From: Plecoglossus altivelis
Taxonomy: Eukaryota; Chordata; Actinopteri; Osmeriformes; Plecoglossidae
Reading direction: 5' to 3'
DNA: 64,000 nucleotides
Assembly (NCBI GenBank): GCA_036571765.1
Contig: BROE01000002.1
Location: forward strand, 4,857,809 to 4,921,808
Shown here: positions 1 through 11,827 of the stretch, one piece after another
Layout: each line of letters starts with the position of its first letter
Numbering within the stretch: the stretch's first letter is position 1
Position numbers and translations under genes: made by a program
The notes under the pieces: generated by a model
What the model saw: the letters and a program-made list of their open reading frames with translations, nothing else
What the model was told of the DNA's origin: nothing
Database searches by the model: none

Positions 1-579
1 GTAGTGGAGGGTCAGTAGAGGTCAGGGGAGTCAGAGCTACGCTGCAAGCCTTGACTGCAGCGTGTGGGAGGTGGACAGAGGGCAAACAGGAAGCACTCGC
101 TAACATTAATGGACTCTGACATGGAAACCTATCAGTGCAGTTCTCTATAAAAGCTGCATTAGCGCAATATGTTTGTGTGGGTGTATTTGGGAGGGGGGGC
201 GTTTGCGTGGGTGTATTGGGATAGTATAATCACTTAACATTGTGGCTGGAAACAGAGAGCAATAACACAGGTGCAATTTCCCCTCTATTCATCCATTTAC
301 AGGATAGAAAGCTTTTCATTTAAACCCCTTTGCGTGAACTACAGATATTTCTGGCTTTTTGGAAAGTGACCAAGGAAAACTGGAATCCCCGAGGGCAACA
401 GACAGCGTTGTTTCCCCAGACATCCACTCTCCAACTGGGTTATGTAAAGATAGGTTTAAGTTTGGAGGGTTTGACCACTGAAATCAGCAGCCTTGTTGAA
501 GAAGATGCAGCCTCTTGGTGAGCGTGCGCAGGGCCAGGTAGAGGTATCAAAGGAGGAATGATGCTTGGGTGTATGTCAG

Positions 580-776
580 TCTCTCTCTCTCCCTATTTCC
601 TTATATCTCTCTCTCTCTCCCTCTCTCTCTTTCTCTCTCTACCTTTTCTTCTCTCTGCTTCTCTCTCCTTGTCTCTCTCTGCCTCTCTCCTCTCTCCCTC
701 TTCTCTCTCTGCCTCTTCTTCTCTCTCTCTGCAATTCTCTCTCTCCCTCTTCTTCTCTGTCTCTCCCTCTTTCCGG
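580..776. repeat. CT-rich polypyrimidine tract
   Basis: A long run of CTCTCT, CCTCT and TTCTCTCT on the plus strand with few purines. It is open in several frames only because CT repeats contain no stop codons. No function can be assigned. Confidence 0.9.
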
Positions 777-885
777 TTCTGACCACTGAAAGACCTTTTA
801 ACTGGTGTGAGTGGGAGAACGAGCCCTGAGATGCAACCAAACTAGCACTCAGGACCCCCCCCTCTTGTTCTTTCCTTCCTTGTAT

Positions 886-1023
886 TGTCCTCTCTCTCAT
901 TCTATCTCTCTCTCCTTCTCTCTCTCTCCCTCTCTCACTCATCCCTCTTTCATTTTTCTTTCTTCCTATATTTTCTCATCCTCTCCAACTTCTCCCCTCC
1001 CTCTCTTTCTCTGTATATCTCTG
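886..1023. repeat. CT-rich polypyrimidine tract
   Basis: A second polypyrimidine block of CTCTC, TTTCTTTC and CCCTC runs, separated from the first by about 110 bases of mixed sequence. Confidence 0.85.
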
Positions 1024-1097
1024 CAGGCCAACAACAGACAGGCATGGCTTCAAAGCTGGGAGACACATCTCAGTGGAAGGAGATGCTAAGGTCTCAC

Positions 1098-1573
1098 CTT
1101 GAAGCTGGGCATCATGACCAAGCATTCCCCGTCCTATTAAAACAAGGGGTCGGAGGTCTAAGCTAGCGACATATGCATCTGAGTCATATTGGCCAAATGT
1201 GAGACGCGGAACGAGGAAATTGATGTAGGAAAACATTGCCAAAAAGAATGTGACAGACTGGTTTGATGGTACATTGTCTGTACATCCAATAGGGTTGCTG
1301 ATTGCAACTATGCAATCAAAACGCTGTGGACGATGTTTTACTGCATCATTAACAGAACGTGGTGGATTCTGGGATGTAAATTGTGGGATTCTGGCGCGGT
1401 TTGTCATTGAATGACCTTGCTCGTTCGGAATGTAAAGTATAGCTCCAAAATAATTAAGCAGCGTTGAGTCATTAGGGTAGCAGTTTGATGCGGTGTCAAA
1501 TAAACCTGCAAACCTGGAAGTCTCGTTAATTAAAATGGTCAATTCGTATCCTTCATCTGGCCCCCCCTCCTCT
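1098..1573 (-). CDS. Possible exon of an unidentified protein, weakly VWA-like
   Basis: On the minus strand this stretch is open for about 158 codons. The portion from about 1560 down to 1098 is complex, non-repetitive sequence, unlike the flanking GA/CT repeats. Downstream it ends at a good splice donor (CTTCAAG|gtgagacc, exon end at 1098, phase 1). Upstream lies a strong CT-rich tract with AG at 1575-1574 or 1573-1572, which could serve as acceptor. The product would have two glycosylation-type sites (INETS and SNQSV), three cysteines, and the segments RFDCIVAISNPIG and LTFGQYDSDAYVASLDL. That spacing is reminiscent of a von Willebrand A fold (a hydrophobic strand, then a helix, then a G-x-QY strand), but the metal-binding DxSxS motif is absent. 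It does not match SORCS3 or CFAP58. It could be an exon of a gene nested in the SORCS3 intron, a fragment of a mobile or transferred element, or a chance open frame. I do not recognise the family. Confidence 0.3.
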
Positions 1574-1594
1574 CTCGGATCAGAGAGGAAGAGA

Positions 1595-1785
1595 AGCACA
1601 GAGAGAGACAGAAAGAGGGATAGGGGAGAGAGACAGAAAGGGGGATGGGGGAGAGAGAGAGACAGAAAGAGGGATAGGGGGGAGAGAGACAGAAAGGGGG
1701 ATGGGGGAGAGAGAGACAGAAAGGGGGATGGGGAGAGAGACAGAAAGAGGGATAGGGGAGAGAGACAAAAAGAAGAGTGGGGATG
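1595..1785. repeat. Purine-rich minisatellite (GAGAGACAGAAAGGGGGAT)
   Basis: About six to seven imperfect copies of a unit built from GAGAGACAGAAAG followed by a GGGGATGGGG or GGGATAGGGG segment. It is purine-only on the plus strand apart from scattered C and T, and it is open on both strands, which creates artificial reading frames. Confidence 0.85.
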
Positions 1786-2345
1786 ATCAGAAGAATTACC
1801 GCTAACTACTGGAGCATCAAACTGACCTTTCTCCCTCTCCCACTGGGTCTCTGCCTTCCCCCCTCCCCCCTCAGCTGACGACACAGGTTAAGAGGCACGC
1901 CCCTGGGGATCCCACAGGCTATCACCTCCAACAGGTCCCCTCGCTCCAGCTCAAACGACCAGGAAGGTGCCATTGGGCGGCTACTCTAGCTAAGTAGCAA
2001 AGGTATCGTCTGATATAGTGTAGTATTAGTCTACTGTAGTGCAGTGTAGTTTGGCTGAGTGTTGAGTAAAGTGTGGTATATTATAGTATAGTGGTGAACA
2101 AAAAGTTGTGTAGTTGTAAGGCTGGGGTATGACAGTATACTATCATTTAGGATAGTGTAGCATATTACAGTAAAGAGTGCAGCATGTCCCCTGCCCGTTG
2201 TTATGGTGATGACACATCAGGAACTAGCGCTCCTCCACAGTAGATTTCTGGTGACAGAGAGTACCCACCCCTGGCAAGCTCTGAGAGAGAAGAGCCTTAG
2301 AGGGCCAACCAATCACACTGGCAGCCAAGCACATGCACTGTCTGG

Positions 2346-2440
2346 GCTGGATGGATGGAAGGAAGGATAGGTGGATAGATGCATTTATGGATAGACAGAT
2401 GGAGGGATGGATTTATGGACAGATAGATAGATAGATCAAC
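2346..2440. repeat. GGAT/GATA tetranucleotide repeat
   Basis: A degenerate array of GGAT, GATA and GATG tetranucleotides, including a short run of GATA near 2423-2436. Confidence 0.8.
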
Positions 2441-5402
2441 GGATGAACCCACCTAAGAAAGATACCGTCCAATCAGGTTGCTGCATGAACTAACAGCCGT
2501 GAGCGTGTACAGAAGTGGTCATTGTGGATCTGGACTGGTAGATTCAGCCATCTAAATACCACAGGTCTCATTTTCCTGGTTTCAATATGGCATTGTGTGG
2601 GCTGAATGTGCAGGTGTAATCACAGTGGAATGGCTGCTTCTAGGCAACTTGTGATGCTAGCTACTATTCCAGTGTTTCCGATTATGAGTCGGATGGAGGT
2701 GGGGGAGGGGGTGGGGGGTGGGAGAGGGGGGCTGACGGGCCGAAAAGGAGGACTAATCTGGCAGACAACCGCGGGCAAGGTTGTGGATAAATCAAGCCTG
2801 CAAGGCCACATCATTTGTAGCGATAGACAGTTTGAGTCCTTGTTTTGAAATAACTAATTTAGACTGAGATGACTGAGAGAGAGAGAGAAATCAAAATGGC
2901 TTCGAGCATGTTTTCTTTAATGTGCAGTATACATCACGTGAAATGAACCATCCATTCGGTGGAACACAGCACGGCGCACTTCAGAAAGTGCCGTTTTTTC
3001 TCCCCCAACTGCGGGGTGATATCGGAGGTGTGTAACTCAAAAGGATGACTTCCTTGGATGGAAGAGGAAAGAGTCTGTTCCACTTCCTCATGATGGGAGG
3101 AAAACACCCTCCTCTCAAGGTCGGAACAAAGGAGAAAGCCCACTTTGAAGCATGCAGCCCGTACGCTCGGCCACGGCTCAAAACCCTCGCCTCGCTTCCT
3201 TGCTGCCTCGCTTCCTCCACGCACATCCCAAGAGACCCAAAGCTCTCCCCTTCCCCCGCCGGCCCTCTCCAGAGCGCTTCAGAGAAGGAGGAGAGGAGCT
3301 GGAGTTCTCCAGGGATTCGGCCATGGGCAGGGGACACTTAGAGGGCTGTTGGGGGGGTGGGTGGAGGGGAGGGGGGGGGGGGGGTAGAAGATGTAACACC
3401 ACAGACTTGGACTTCATTTCCCATCTGTCCTTGGGGAGATTTGAGTCCATCTGGGGACATAGAGAGCGCAGCCAATTCACACAGATTTGTCCCCTTCAAT
3501 TTGGGGGAACATATGTTTCTGTTAATGCCCTTTTGGAGTTGTTTCCTGTGGCAGACACGTGCTCCGATTGGCCAGACCTTTTTTTTGTGCGCGCGTAAAC
3601 TAAGATGAAGTGCTCCTGATATTCTTCTGAGCGTTACTCGTTAAAAAAAGGCACGATTCAAAGCGATAAAGACCTGGATATCTGAAGGAATTTCGCCTTC
3701 GCCTGCATAACAAGTAGATTCGTCAATAAGGGTTTTATGAACTTTAATTACCCACTCCTTGCAACAGAAAAAAGTGCCAGCACGCAGTGTGACTGTTCGA
3801 CGCTAGCTGCAGCTGAGGCAGCTAGGATGCTGTGACCAGATGAAGTAGGGAGAGACTGGGGCATGGGGAGCTGAAACAGCATTCTTTCCCTTCAGGCTCT
3901 CCTCCTCCGTTCCCCTGCAAGAGAGACCTGGTAAAGATGAAGGTGGTGTAGCAGCGTGATGGACTAGTCTCTTGCGGCTTCTAAACGAAAAGGCCACCAG
4001 CGGCTGTGTGAGTGCGAGAGGGGGTGGCGTAGGGGGGAACTGGGGGAGGGAGGGAGGGAGGGCCGGGCGGGAGGGAAAAAGAGCACAGAGAGGGAGAGAG
4101 GGAGGGGAAAAGCGAGAGAAAACTGCTCCGGGCGAGGAGCTGTCCGGGTTGTATCGAGCCGGAGCCATTGCTCGCCCTCCATTTGAATAAACACGATTAC
4201 CAAAGGTCATAGAGGAGGTCGTGGGCAAGTCATCTATTTGGTCTCCTCTGTGTAGGCGATAGGGGCTGACGTTTTAATGGCCCCCACCCTCCACCTCCCT
4301 ATCACCTCCTCACTTTCTATTCATCCTCGCAACACAGAACCGGTCAGTACGGAGTCCAGGCTGTGGATGTAACCCTGCGATCTCTCGAGTGACAGAAGTT
4401 CAGAAGTGACATAGCGATGAGCCGCGGGAAGCGGAGGAAGGATCTCGGCTGTTTATTTCTGTGTTTTTTGAACCCTTTTTTTCGTAATTTTTTTTGAAAG
4501 AGGGTGACTCGGCACCGTAGGGCTCCAGAAGTGGCTGAAATGGAGAAACCCGTCCACCCACGCATGATGTTTACGAATGTCATGCTCCAACGCGCGCTCA
4601 CACACGGGCAGACGCAAGACCTCTACATGGGACGCGTGCATGATGGAGAAATAGGGAAAACACGAGGTCTGACAAACTCCAGTTGAGGATTAGAGAGAAA
4701 AGCGACAGATATGAGATGCGTCTGAAATCCCCAAGGCCTTTCTGCACTCCTCCACTCCATCTCCAATCAGATTCTTCTAAGTGCTTATTATCTCCTCCAG
4801 ATATTAAGACGGCCGCTGCTTGTTCGTCGAAGGGGGATCGAGGGCGACGGGGGCGTTGTGCATTCCGCGTGTGGTCTGCTTCCTGATAGAACACTTTTCA
4901 CTCCGCTGAATGACTTCTCCCATGATGCCGCAGTGCAGTGGAGCAGGAAATGATACTTGCCAGACTCCTGTACATTCAGATCTTTTCAAAATGGATTCCA
5001 AAGCCGACGCGTCCCCGCCCCCCTTCCCTGATCACCTCCCCCCTCTCCCCCCGTCTCCCCCCAGCACGGCGGGTCTGACTCTACTGAATAGTGTCTCTTC
5101 TGTCTCTTTGTTAACCACTTGACAAGAACGAATACTAGCTGCTACGCACCAGGTCTTCTTCAAGCTCTGCCGTCAAATGTTGGGAGAAAAGCGAAAGGTA
5201 TAAGGGCAGCACGTCAAACTAACCACAAAAAAACACGTACAAAGGCAGAACACAGGGGGATCTGAGCAGATGGATTTACCCTTTTAACCCCCCCTTCCCC
5301 CCCATGTATCAGGGATTGGTTTGACCCAGCCTTAACTGAACTCTCAGCAGTCTCTTTGATGTCCATCATCCCCATAGAATGATGGAAATCTATGGAAATC
5401 TA

Positions 5403-5466
5403 TCGAGGGGTGTGTGCGTGCGTGTTTGTGTGTGTCTGTGTGTGTGTGTGTATGGGTGGGTGTGTG
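5403..5466. repeat. (TG)n microsatellite
   Basis: An interrupted TG dinucleotide run with TGCG and TGGG variants. Confidence 0.9.
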
Positions 5467-6289
5467 GGAGAGAGAGGTCAAGGCTATGCTGTCGTGGCCT
5501 TTGAACTCTCGTTGACAACCCTTCAAGCTGCACACAGAGCCTCATACTTTATTGCCGTTGGCATGGCGATGACACACACAAAAATGAGATTTATCTGGAA
5601 CGCATATAAATAGGGACTGATATTAAATTTGAGCAATGCAAATATAAGGCACGTATACAATTATGCCGTTTTCTTTACTTAGTTTGATGAGCTGACCTTT
5701 CTAAACCCTGAAAAAATATTGGCATGCTAGATGTGTTCCAATTCCAACAACAAAAGCATGCTTTTAGTAGACCATTTATATCTTTCTGGGAAACAAACTC
5801 AAACTCATCTCTTCACCTGGAGCTTCGGTTGTTTAGCATCACCTCGGGTCACTTGGACTGTGTTGTTTTGTGGCATGCGTGCTGTCACTTACGCACAGCC
5901 TACACAGTTCCAGTCAGTGAATAGCAAGGCTTCTGCAACCAGTATTCTAGTATTATCTCTCTCTACACAGCTTGCTCCACAAACGTTTTTCCATCTGACA
6001 AACCATGTCTCCCTGAATTCAATTAGGGCCAGGCAAACATTTTCCTGTGTGGCAAGTGAGCTGTGAAGGAATGATGGTGAGGAACAAGCTAGCTCGGGTT
6101 CTAGCTTCCTGAAGTGACTGAGGTGGCTATTTATGAAGAACTGGACTCGACACTGGTGCTGGTTCAGCAATGTGCAATCATATTTAGCGCTGGCCAAATC
6201 AGATACTGTCTCCCTCTTCCTTCTCTCACTCTGTCTTCCTTTATCCCTGTCTCTGTCTGTTTCGCTCTTTCTCTCTCTCACACACTTAC

Positions 6290-7020
6290 ATGCATACTGT
6301 AGACACACACACACACACACACACGTACACACAAACTCTGTCGCAGTTCTCTCAGCGATGGATCCTCTCTCTTCCTCTCCACATCGTCTCTTCATCTTCT
6401 CCATCCTTCTCCTCTCATCCTTCTCTCGCTCCCCCCGTCTACCTCCCCTGTCCCTCCTGTCCGCTGGTCCGTGCTGGTGTTCCTCAGGCAAAACACGCCC
6501 TCTAGTGACGGAGGAGGGCACTTCCTGAGGAAACGCCGGGAGACAGGTCGTGCCGGCGTGTTGGCCGTGCGTGTGCGCGCGCATTAGAGCGAGCATGAGC
6601 GTCCGTGTGTGTGTGTGTGCGCAACCGTGTGTATTTGTGTGAGTATGGGCATCGGTGTGTGTGTGTGTGTGTGTATGTATGTGTGTGCGTGTGTGTGTGT
6701 GCGTGTGCCACCATCAGAGCAGCAGACTGAGACAGATACAGACCCCCTGCCACAAGGAGTAAGGATTCCTGTGGAACACGGACGGCGTGGCACTCGAGGT
6801 GGATGAAAAGCACTGCGGTGAGGAGGAGGAGGAGAGGAGTCAACATGACGATAGCTTTCTGAGGCACGCACGGCTGCAGACGTGCACAGCCTCCAATGAA
6901 GCGCAACATGTGGCAAAGGCACAAACGCGGCCTGCAGACACACACACACACACACACAGACACAGACATACTCCGAACACACAGTCTACACACACATACA
7001 GTCTATACACACACAGCCAC
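6290..7020. repeat. Cluster of (CA)n and (TG)n microsatellites
   Basis: Three dinucleotide tracts lie close together: CA at about 6301-6325, interrupted TG at about 6603-6708, and CA at about 6938-7015. The two CA tracts and the TG tract are in opposite orientation, so their single strands could pair with each other. The DNA between them is unique with no coding signal. Confidence 0.85.
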
Positions 7021-7482
7021 TCCAAAGGCAGTGGTCCAACTCCTCCCTCCCACCCCTCCTCCTCCCCGTTACCCCCCCTCCCCCTCCAGACACACCTCCC
7101 GCCCCCCCAAAGAGAGTCACCAGCTTGATTGAGCGCTTCTCCTGCACGGAAAAGCATGTTCATTTGTATTTAATCGTCGCCGCTGCAATAATTACCAGAG
7201 GTTTGTCCTCCTCTTTCGCCGTGCTCCATCTTCCCAGAGGCCCAGATTACCCTGCTCCCAGCCCCCTGCCTCCGTCTCCCCCCGGCCCGGTGATGTAGCG
7301 ATGCCTTCACGGCCAACCCAGCCTCAGCCGACGCCACTAATCATCACCCACCGGCGGTTACACTGGCAACAGCACTGTGCCTGCGCTCCGCTTGCTTAGC
7401 GTGTGAGGGTGACAGGACCAACGCGTCTCAAGACAATTAAAAAAGGTATCTATGGTATCTTCAGGACTGTCATTGGTTGTCT

Positions 7483-7512
<30 letters not shown>
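7483..7512. repeat. (TG)n microsatellite
   Basis: A nearly perfect TG run followed by a short GA run. Confidence 0.9.
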
Positions 7513-7515
<3 letters not shown>

Positions 7516-7835
7516 GTTAACCTGACCTAATCATAAGGTATCACCAAGTCACCTATGTTTAACTGTGTTCTAGTTTTTTCCGTACACCAGTACCTCCTTA
7601 AGCCCTACCTTTCACTTGAGAAGCCCAAAGAAATCTTCCTACTCAAAGCTCTAGAATCGAATAGGACTTTAATGAGATGTTCCATTGTAGATAAGTAATA
7701 GTGCCAGTCCGAGCCACACGCTCACACTCATTAAAAAAAATGAATATTATCAATAATTCATACTTTATATAAGACCCCTTTCTTGCACTGGGCATTACAC
7801 AATGATATATTTCTAACCCTTACCCTGAGTTAGTC

Positions 7836-8076
7836 AGAGAGAGAGAGAGAGCGAGAGCGAGTGGTGGAGGGAGACAGAGGGAGAGAGATAGAGAGATATT
7901 GAGAGGGGCAGAGAGAGAGGGGTAGAGAGAGAGTGAGCGATAGAAAGAGAGAGCCAGAGAGAGCGACATAAAGAGAGAGAGAGAGAGACAGAGAGAGAGA
8001 GAAAGGGAGGGAGAGAGAGCGAGAGAGAGAGAGCGAGAGAGAGAGAGAGGGAGAGAGAGAGGGAGAGGGAGAGAAA
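7836..8076. repeat. (GA)n-rich purine tract
   Basis: About 240 bases of GAGAGA with GGAG, GAGC and GATA interruptions. The long open frames on both strands here are produced by the repeat. Confidence 0.9.
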
Positions 8077-8610
8077 AAGTCCAAGAGTGCACTCGCCATG
8101 TCATCTCCCATTCCCTTCCCAGCGATGACTTTAACTAAATTACCCCTGCGTCTGAGGATGACTGTAGCAGCCCTAGCTGCTAGCGAGGTTAGCCTTTTCA
8201 GAGGAGGGAGACGAATCAGGCACCAGGGGAGCAGCACTGTCTCAGTTCTCCTGCGGTAAACAGGCGGGCTCCGACTACACACCCCACAGCTGGTGTGCGA
8301 GTCACACAGGTGTCAGGAAAACTTTGAGGCTCCCAACACGTCGACTGACACTCGTCAGCGTGAAATGTTTTCCTTGTCAGTTGGGAGTTGGGCAGGGACC
8401 GTGGCTGTCGTCCGCTGTTATTGTTTCGAAGGCCACGCCGCACACATCACTCGCCGCCTGCAGCATAATGCCTGAGCGATCAGTGACACGCTCGCATCTG
8501 CGGAATCCAAATAAGCGTCACGGCGGGTGAACACGGCCCAGCGTAGCTCGCTGTTGGCTGCGGAGTCTAGCCAAGGTTTATACTGGGAAGGAAAGCAGTT
8601 TAAAGGTGAG

Positions 8611-8690
8611 GAGGGAGGCGGAGGGAGGCGGAGGGAGGCGGAGGGAGGCGGAGGGAGGCAGAGGGAGGCGGAGGGAGGGGAGGGGGGTAG
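8611..8690. repeat. 10-bp tandem repeat GAGGGAGGCG
   Basis: Eight directly adjacent copies of the 10-base unit GAGGGAGGCG, with one A variant (copy 5) and a G variant in the last copy. The period is close to one DNA helical turn, so the GC-rich steps recur on the same face of the helix. No gene is associated. Confidence 0.9.
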
Positions 8691-9174
8691 GAGACTCAGA
8701 ACAGTATAGCTCCAGTCGATGTGTGGCTGTGAACAGCTCAGTAGTCCAGTCCACAGAAAACTGCTGTGTTTGTTGACGCAGGGGGAAAAAAGGCACCGTG
8801 TCTAAGCTGAAACACGTAAAATGTGTTGGACTAAGGTTTTTATGTAGTTACACGGCTGTTAGTAGTCATTACTCAACATTACTGCGAGTTCAGTTCTCTT
8901 CAGAAGCCTTCGTCGGGTTCTGTTCAGACCTCTATACAGGGGAATGACTAAGTACCGCTACATTATGTCTTCTCTCGAGGGCAGGTGGGGAAAAAACATC
9001 TTTATTGGGCCCATACAGAGGAGATTTCAGATACCGGTTTGCAGATTTATAGACGTTTGAAACAGAGGGATGTTGGAAGCTCTGGATACTGCTTTGTCAG
9101 GAAAATGAGTCATGAAGTTGCTGACGCCGCTAAGTGAAGATGGCTTCACAAGTGTCCAGAGTGGTAGTGGCAGC

Positions 9175-9197
9175 TGACACACACACACACACACACA
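9175..9197. repeat. (CA)n microsatellite
   Basis: A short CA run on the plus strand. Confidence 0.85.
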
Positions 9198-9410
9198 AAC
9201 AGGCAGGCAGGCAAACCCACTTACTGTACACACAATCACACTTCCTCCCCACACACATTCTGGTCGTTTACATGCATGCATGTGTTTGTGTGTGAGGCCA
9301 CTGAAGTCCTCATTTAAAATGGGCCCAAATTCAATTAAACCTGTTTTCAAACCCTTTGTACACGGCCTTGGGCACTGTCAAAGCTAGTATGTCATGTGCT
9401 GTATTGATTT

Positions 9411-9560
9411 AATGGATTTATTTAGAAGACACTTTTAAATGAAAGTGTCACTTTAATTAACCCTAATTCAAAGTGCTGTACAATGGGGGGAGGGGGGGGC
9501 TTTGAACCTGCAACCAATCCACTGAGTTTCCCCCTGTGACAGCAGAAGGAATTAGGACTG
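9411..9560 (+). mobile_element. Divergent SINE tail remnant (V-SINE or similar)
   Basis: The sequence ATTTAGAAGACACTTTTAAA, then AAAGTGCTGTACAATGGG, then TTTGAACCTGCAACC resembles in order the common fish SINE 3' region: TTTAGCAGACGCTTTTATCC, AAAGCGACTTACA, and a late TTTGAACCTGCAACC-like segment. It is quite diverged and interrupted by a G run, and the tRNA-derived promoter head is not visible. This is a call from memory of the family consensus, so it is tentative. Confidence 0.4.
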
Positions 9561-10110
9561 GAGAACCTCCAGACTGACTGTGCAACGGGACCATGATGTC
9601 ATATTCTCCTCTGTCTTTATTGAGGTCTGCCAGACAGCCAATAAGCACTCAGGGAGGAGCTGCTGCAGCAGCCCAGCTGGGTGTTACTCTGAGAGACTTG
9701 ATTACAGGTGGAAAACAGCACTGCTGTCCAACGCCACTAGACAAACAGGCAGATGTGAGAGACTTGAGAGAGCGGTTAACTCCGAGCCTACAGGGCCACT
9801 TCTGTTTCTGAAGGTGCACGGTACAGTGGCAACGGAATCATGGAAAAGGATATGTGCCGTGTTCGGTGCCTTTGCTCTGCGCTGAGCATCAACAGCAGCC
9901 CCCTCTGGAGCGCCGGCCCCGGCTTCGCGCCGCCCCCCTCCGCCGGGTTGTTCGCCGTGACAACGCCAGGGCTGGGGGTCAGGATCTGTGTCAAGGCTTT
10001 GAACCGTCTGTGCCAGGCCTGTTAGCCTCTCCCTTTCAAATGAAAAGAATGCTCTTTTTAAGAGCAGGGCAAGTGAATAATTGATGCGTATCTATGAACA
10101 TGCTCTCTCT

Positions 10111-10706
10111 NNNNNNNNNNNNNNNNNNNNNNNNNNNNNNNNNNNNNNNNNNNNNNNNNNNNNNNNNNNNNNNNNNNNNNNNNNNNNNNNNNNNNNNNNN
10201 NNNNNNNNNNNNNNNNNNNNNNNNNNNNNNNNNNNNNNNNNNNNNNNNNNNNNNNNNNNNNNNNNNNNNNNNNNNNNNNNNNNNNNNNNNNNNNNNNNNN
10301 NNNNNNNNNNNNNNNNNNNNNNNNNNNNNNNNNNNNNNNNNNNNNNNNNNNNNNNNNNNNNNNNNNNNNNNNNNNNNNNNNNNNNNNNNNNNNNNNNNNN
10401 NNNNNNNNNNNNNNNNNNNNNNNNNNNNNNNNNNNNNNNNNNNNNNNNNNNNNNNNNNNNNNNNNNNNNNNNNNNNNNNNNNNNNNNNNNNNNNNNNNNN
10501 NNNNNNNNNNNNNNNNNNNNNNNNNNNNNNNNNNNNNNNNNNNNNNNNNNNNNNNNNNNNNNNNNNNNNNNNNNNNNNNNNNNNNNNNNNNNNNNNNNNN
10601 NNNNNNNNNNNNNNNNNNNNNNNNNNNNNNNNNNNNNNNNNNNNNNNNNNNNNNNNNNNNNNNNNNNNNNNNNNNNNNNNNNNNNNNNNNNNNNNNNNNN
10701 NNNNNN
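10111..10706. other. Assembly gap (N run)
   Basis: 596 undetermined bases. The left flank ends in CTCTCTCT and the right flank begins with a G run, so the gap probably covers a simple repeat that could not be assembled. Confidence 1.
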
Positions 10707-11362
10707 GGCTGGGGGGGGGGAGTGAAAAGCAGAAGACTATAATAGCAAACAATAAACTGGGGTCACTTTCGGCTTTTATCTTAAGTGAGCACATATCTTC
10801 TGCATTGGTGGAACGAAACACGTTTGTGGGATTCTAACTTATTCAGAGGTTATTTTCCGTGCGGTTGGTTCTGTTGCTCGGTTGGTTCCGCTCCTACTGA
10901 AGAGACAGACAGAGTTCAAAGTCAACTTGGGGCCCACAGGTCACTTGCCCCTCCTCTCTCCAAAAACCATCAACATCATCACCCCCCCCCCCCCCACCCC
11001 CCACTTCGCTGTCAATGAAAGATGCTTACACAATACGTTTGGTAATGGCCAATGTTTAAGCAGGTTATTATCATTAAAATCTAAATGGGAACTGGAAGGA
11101 AAAAAAAAAACTGATGAGAAGCGGCGAGTAAAGTTAATGTGGCGTGGCCTTTTACGACCAGTCTAAGTTCTTTCTCCTGGATAAACCTCTAGATCATTTT
11201 AATTAGACAATATGTTAATTGACTGTGGGTCCTGGGGTATAATGTGTCAACATTAGTCTGCATCAACGGCTACCTCCTCCAAGCATGACATCATTCACCC
11301 CAGCCGAGTCACAAGGAAAAGGGGGGAAAAGAATCTGTGGTTTTGTGTGATTAGGAATGTGA

Positions 11363-11401
11363 GTGAGTGAGTGAGAGAGAGACAGATAAAGACAGAAAGA
11401 G

Positions 11402-11450
<49 letters not shown>
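11363..11450. repeat. (GA)n microsatellite
   Basis: A GAGT/GAGA run becoming a perfect GA repeat of about 45 bases. Confidence 0.9.
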
Positions 11451-11451
<1 letters not shown>

Positions 11452-11805
11452 TGCAGGAACGATGGGTAAAAGAAGAAACTGAAGCGGCACTCTTCACTCT
11501 CCTCAGACATTATTACTTACTCATATATCTCTCCCTCTCTATCCTTCCCCACTCTCCCCCCCTCCCCCTGTCTCTCTGTCTCTCTGCACCTCTCCCCTGT
11601 GTGGTAGCATTAGAGAAATGCCAAGAGAGATCGACGTTACAAGGTATCCTACTCTGCCCCAAAAAGCAGTCAGATAATGTCAAGATGTGACGTGCCCAGG
11701 GGAGTCTTGGTTTAAAATGCCTATCTGGCCACAGCCAAGAGAGTTCAACACACTCGCGGGGAGAAGGTGACAGCCAAGCACAGCCCCCCCCAGCCCCTTC
11801 CTCAC

Positions 11806-11827
11806 ACACACACACACACACACACCT
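11806..11827. repeat. (CA)n microsatellite
   Basis: A short CA run with the same orientation as most other CA tracts in the window. Confidence 0.85.

Noticed and set aside
976..1884. Full 302-codon minus-strand frame around the candidate exon
   Set aside because: Both ends are GA/CT repeat translations (SLSPLSLFLS and similar). Only the middle part is worth considering, so just 1098-1573 was listed.
5889..6596. 235-codon minus-strand frame
   Set aside because: It is carried through the CA and CT repeats; the non-repeat ends have no coding resemblance or splice context.
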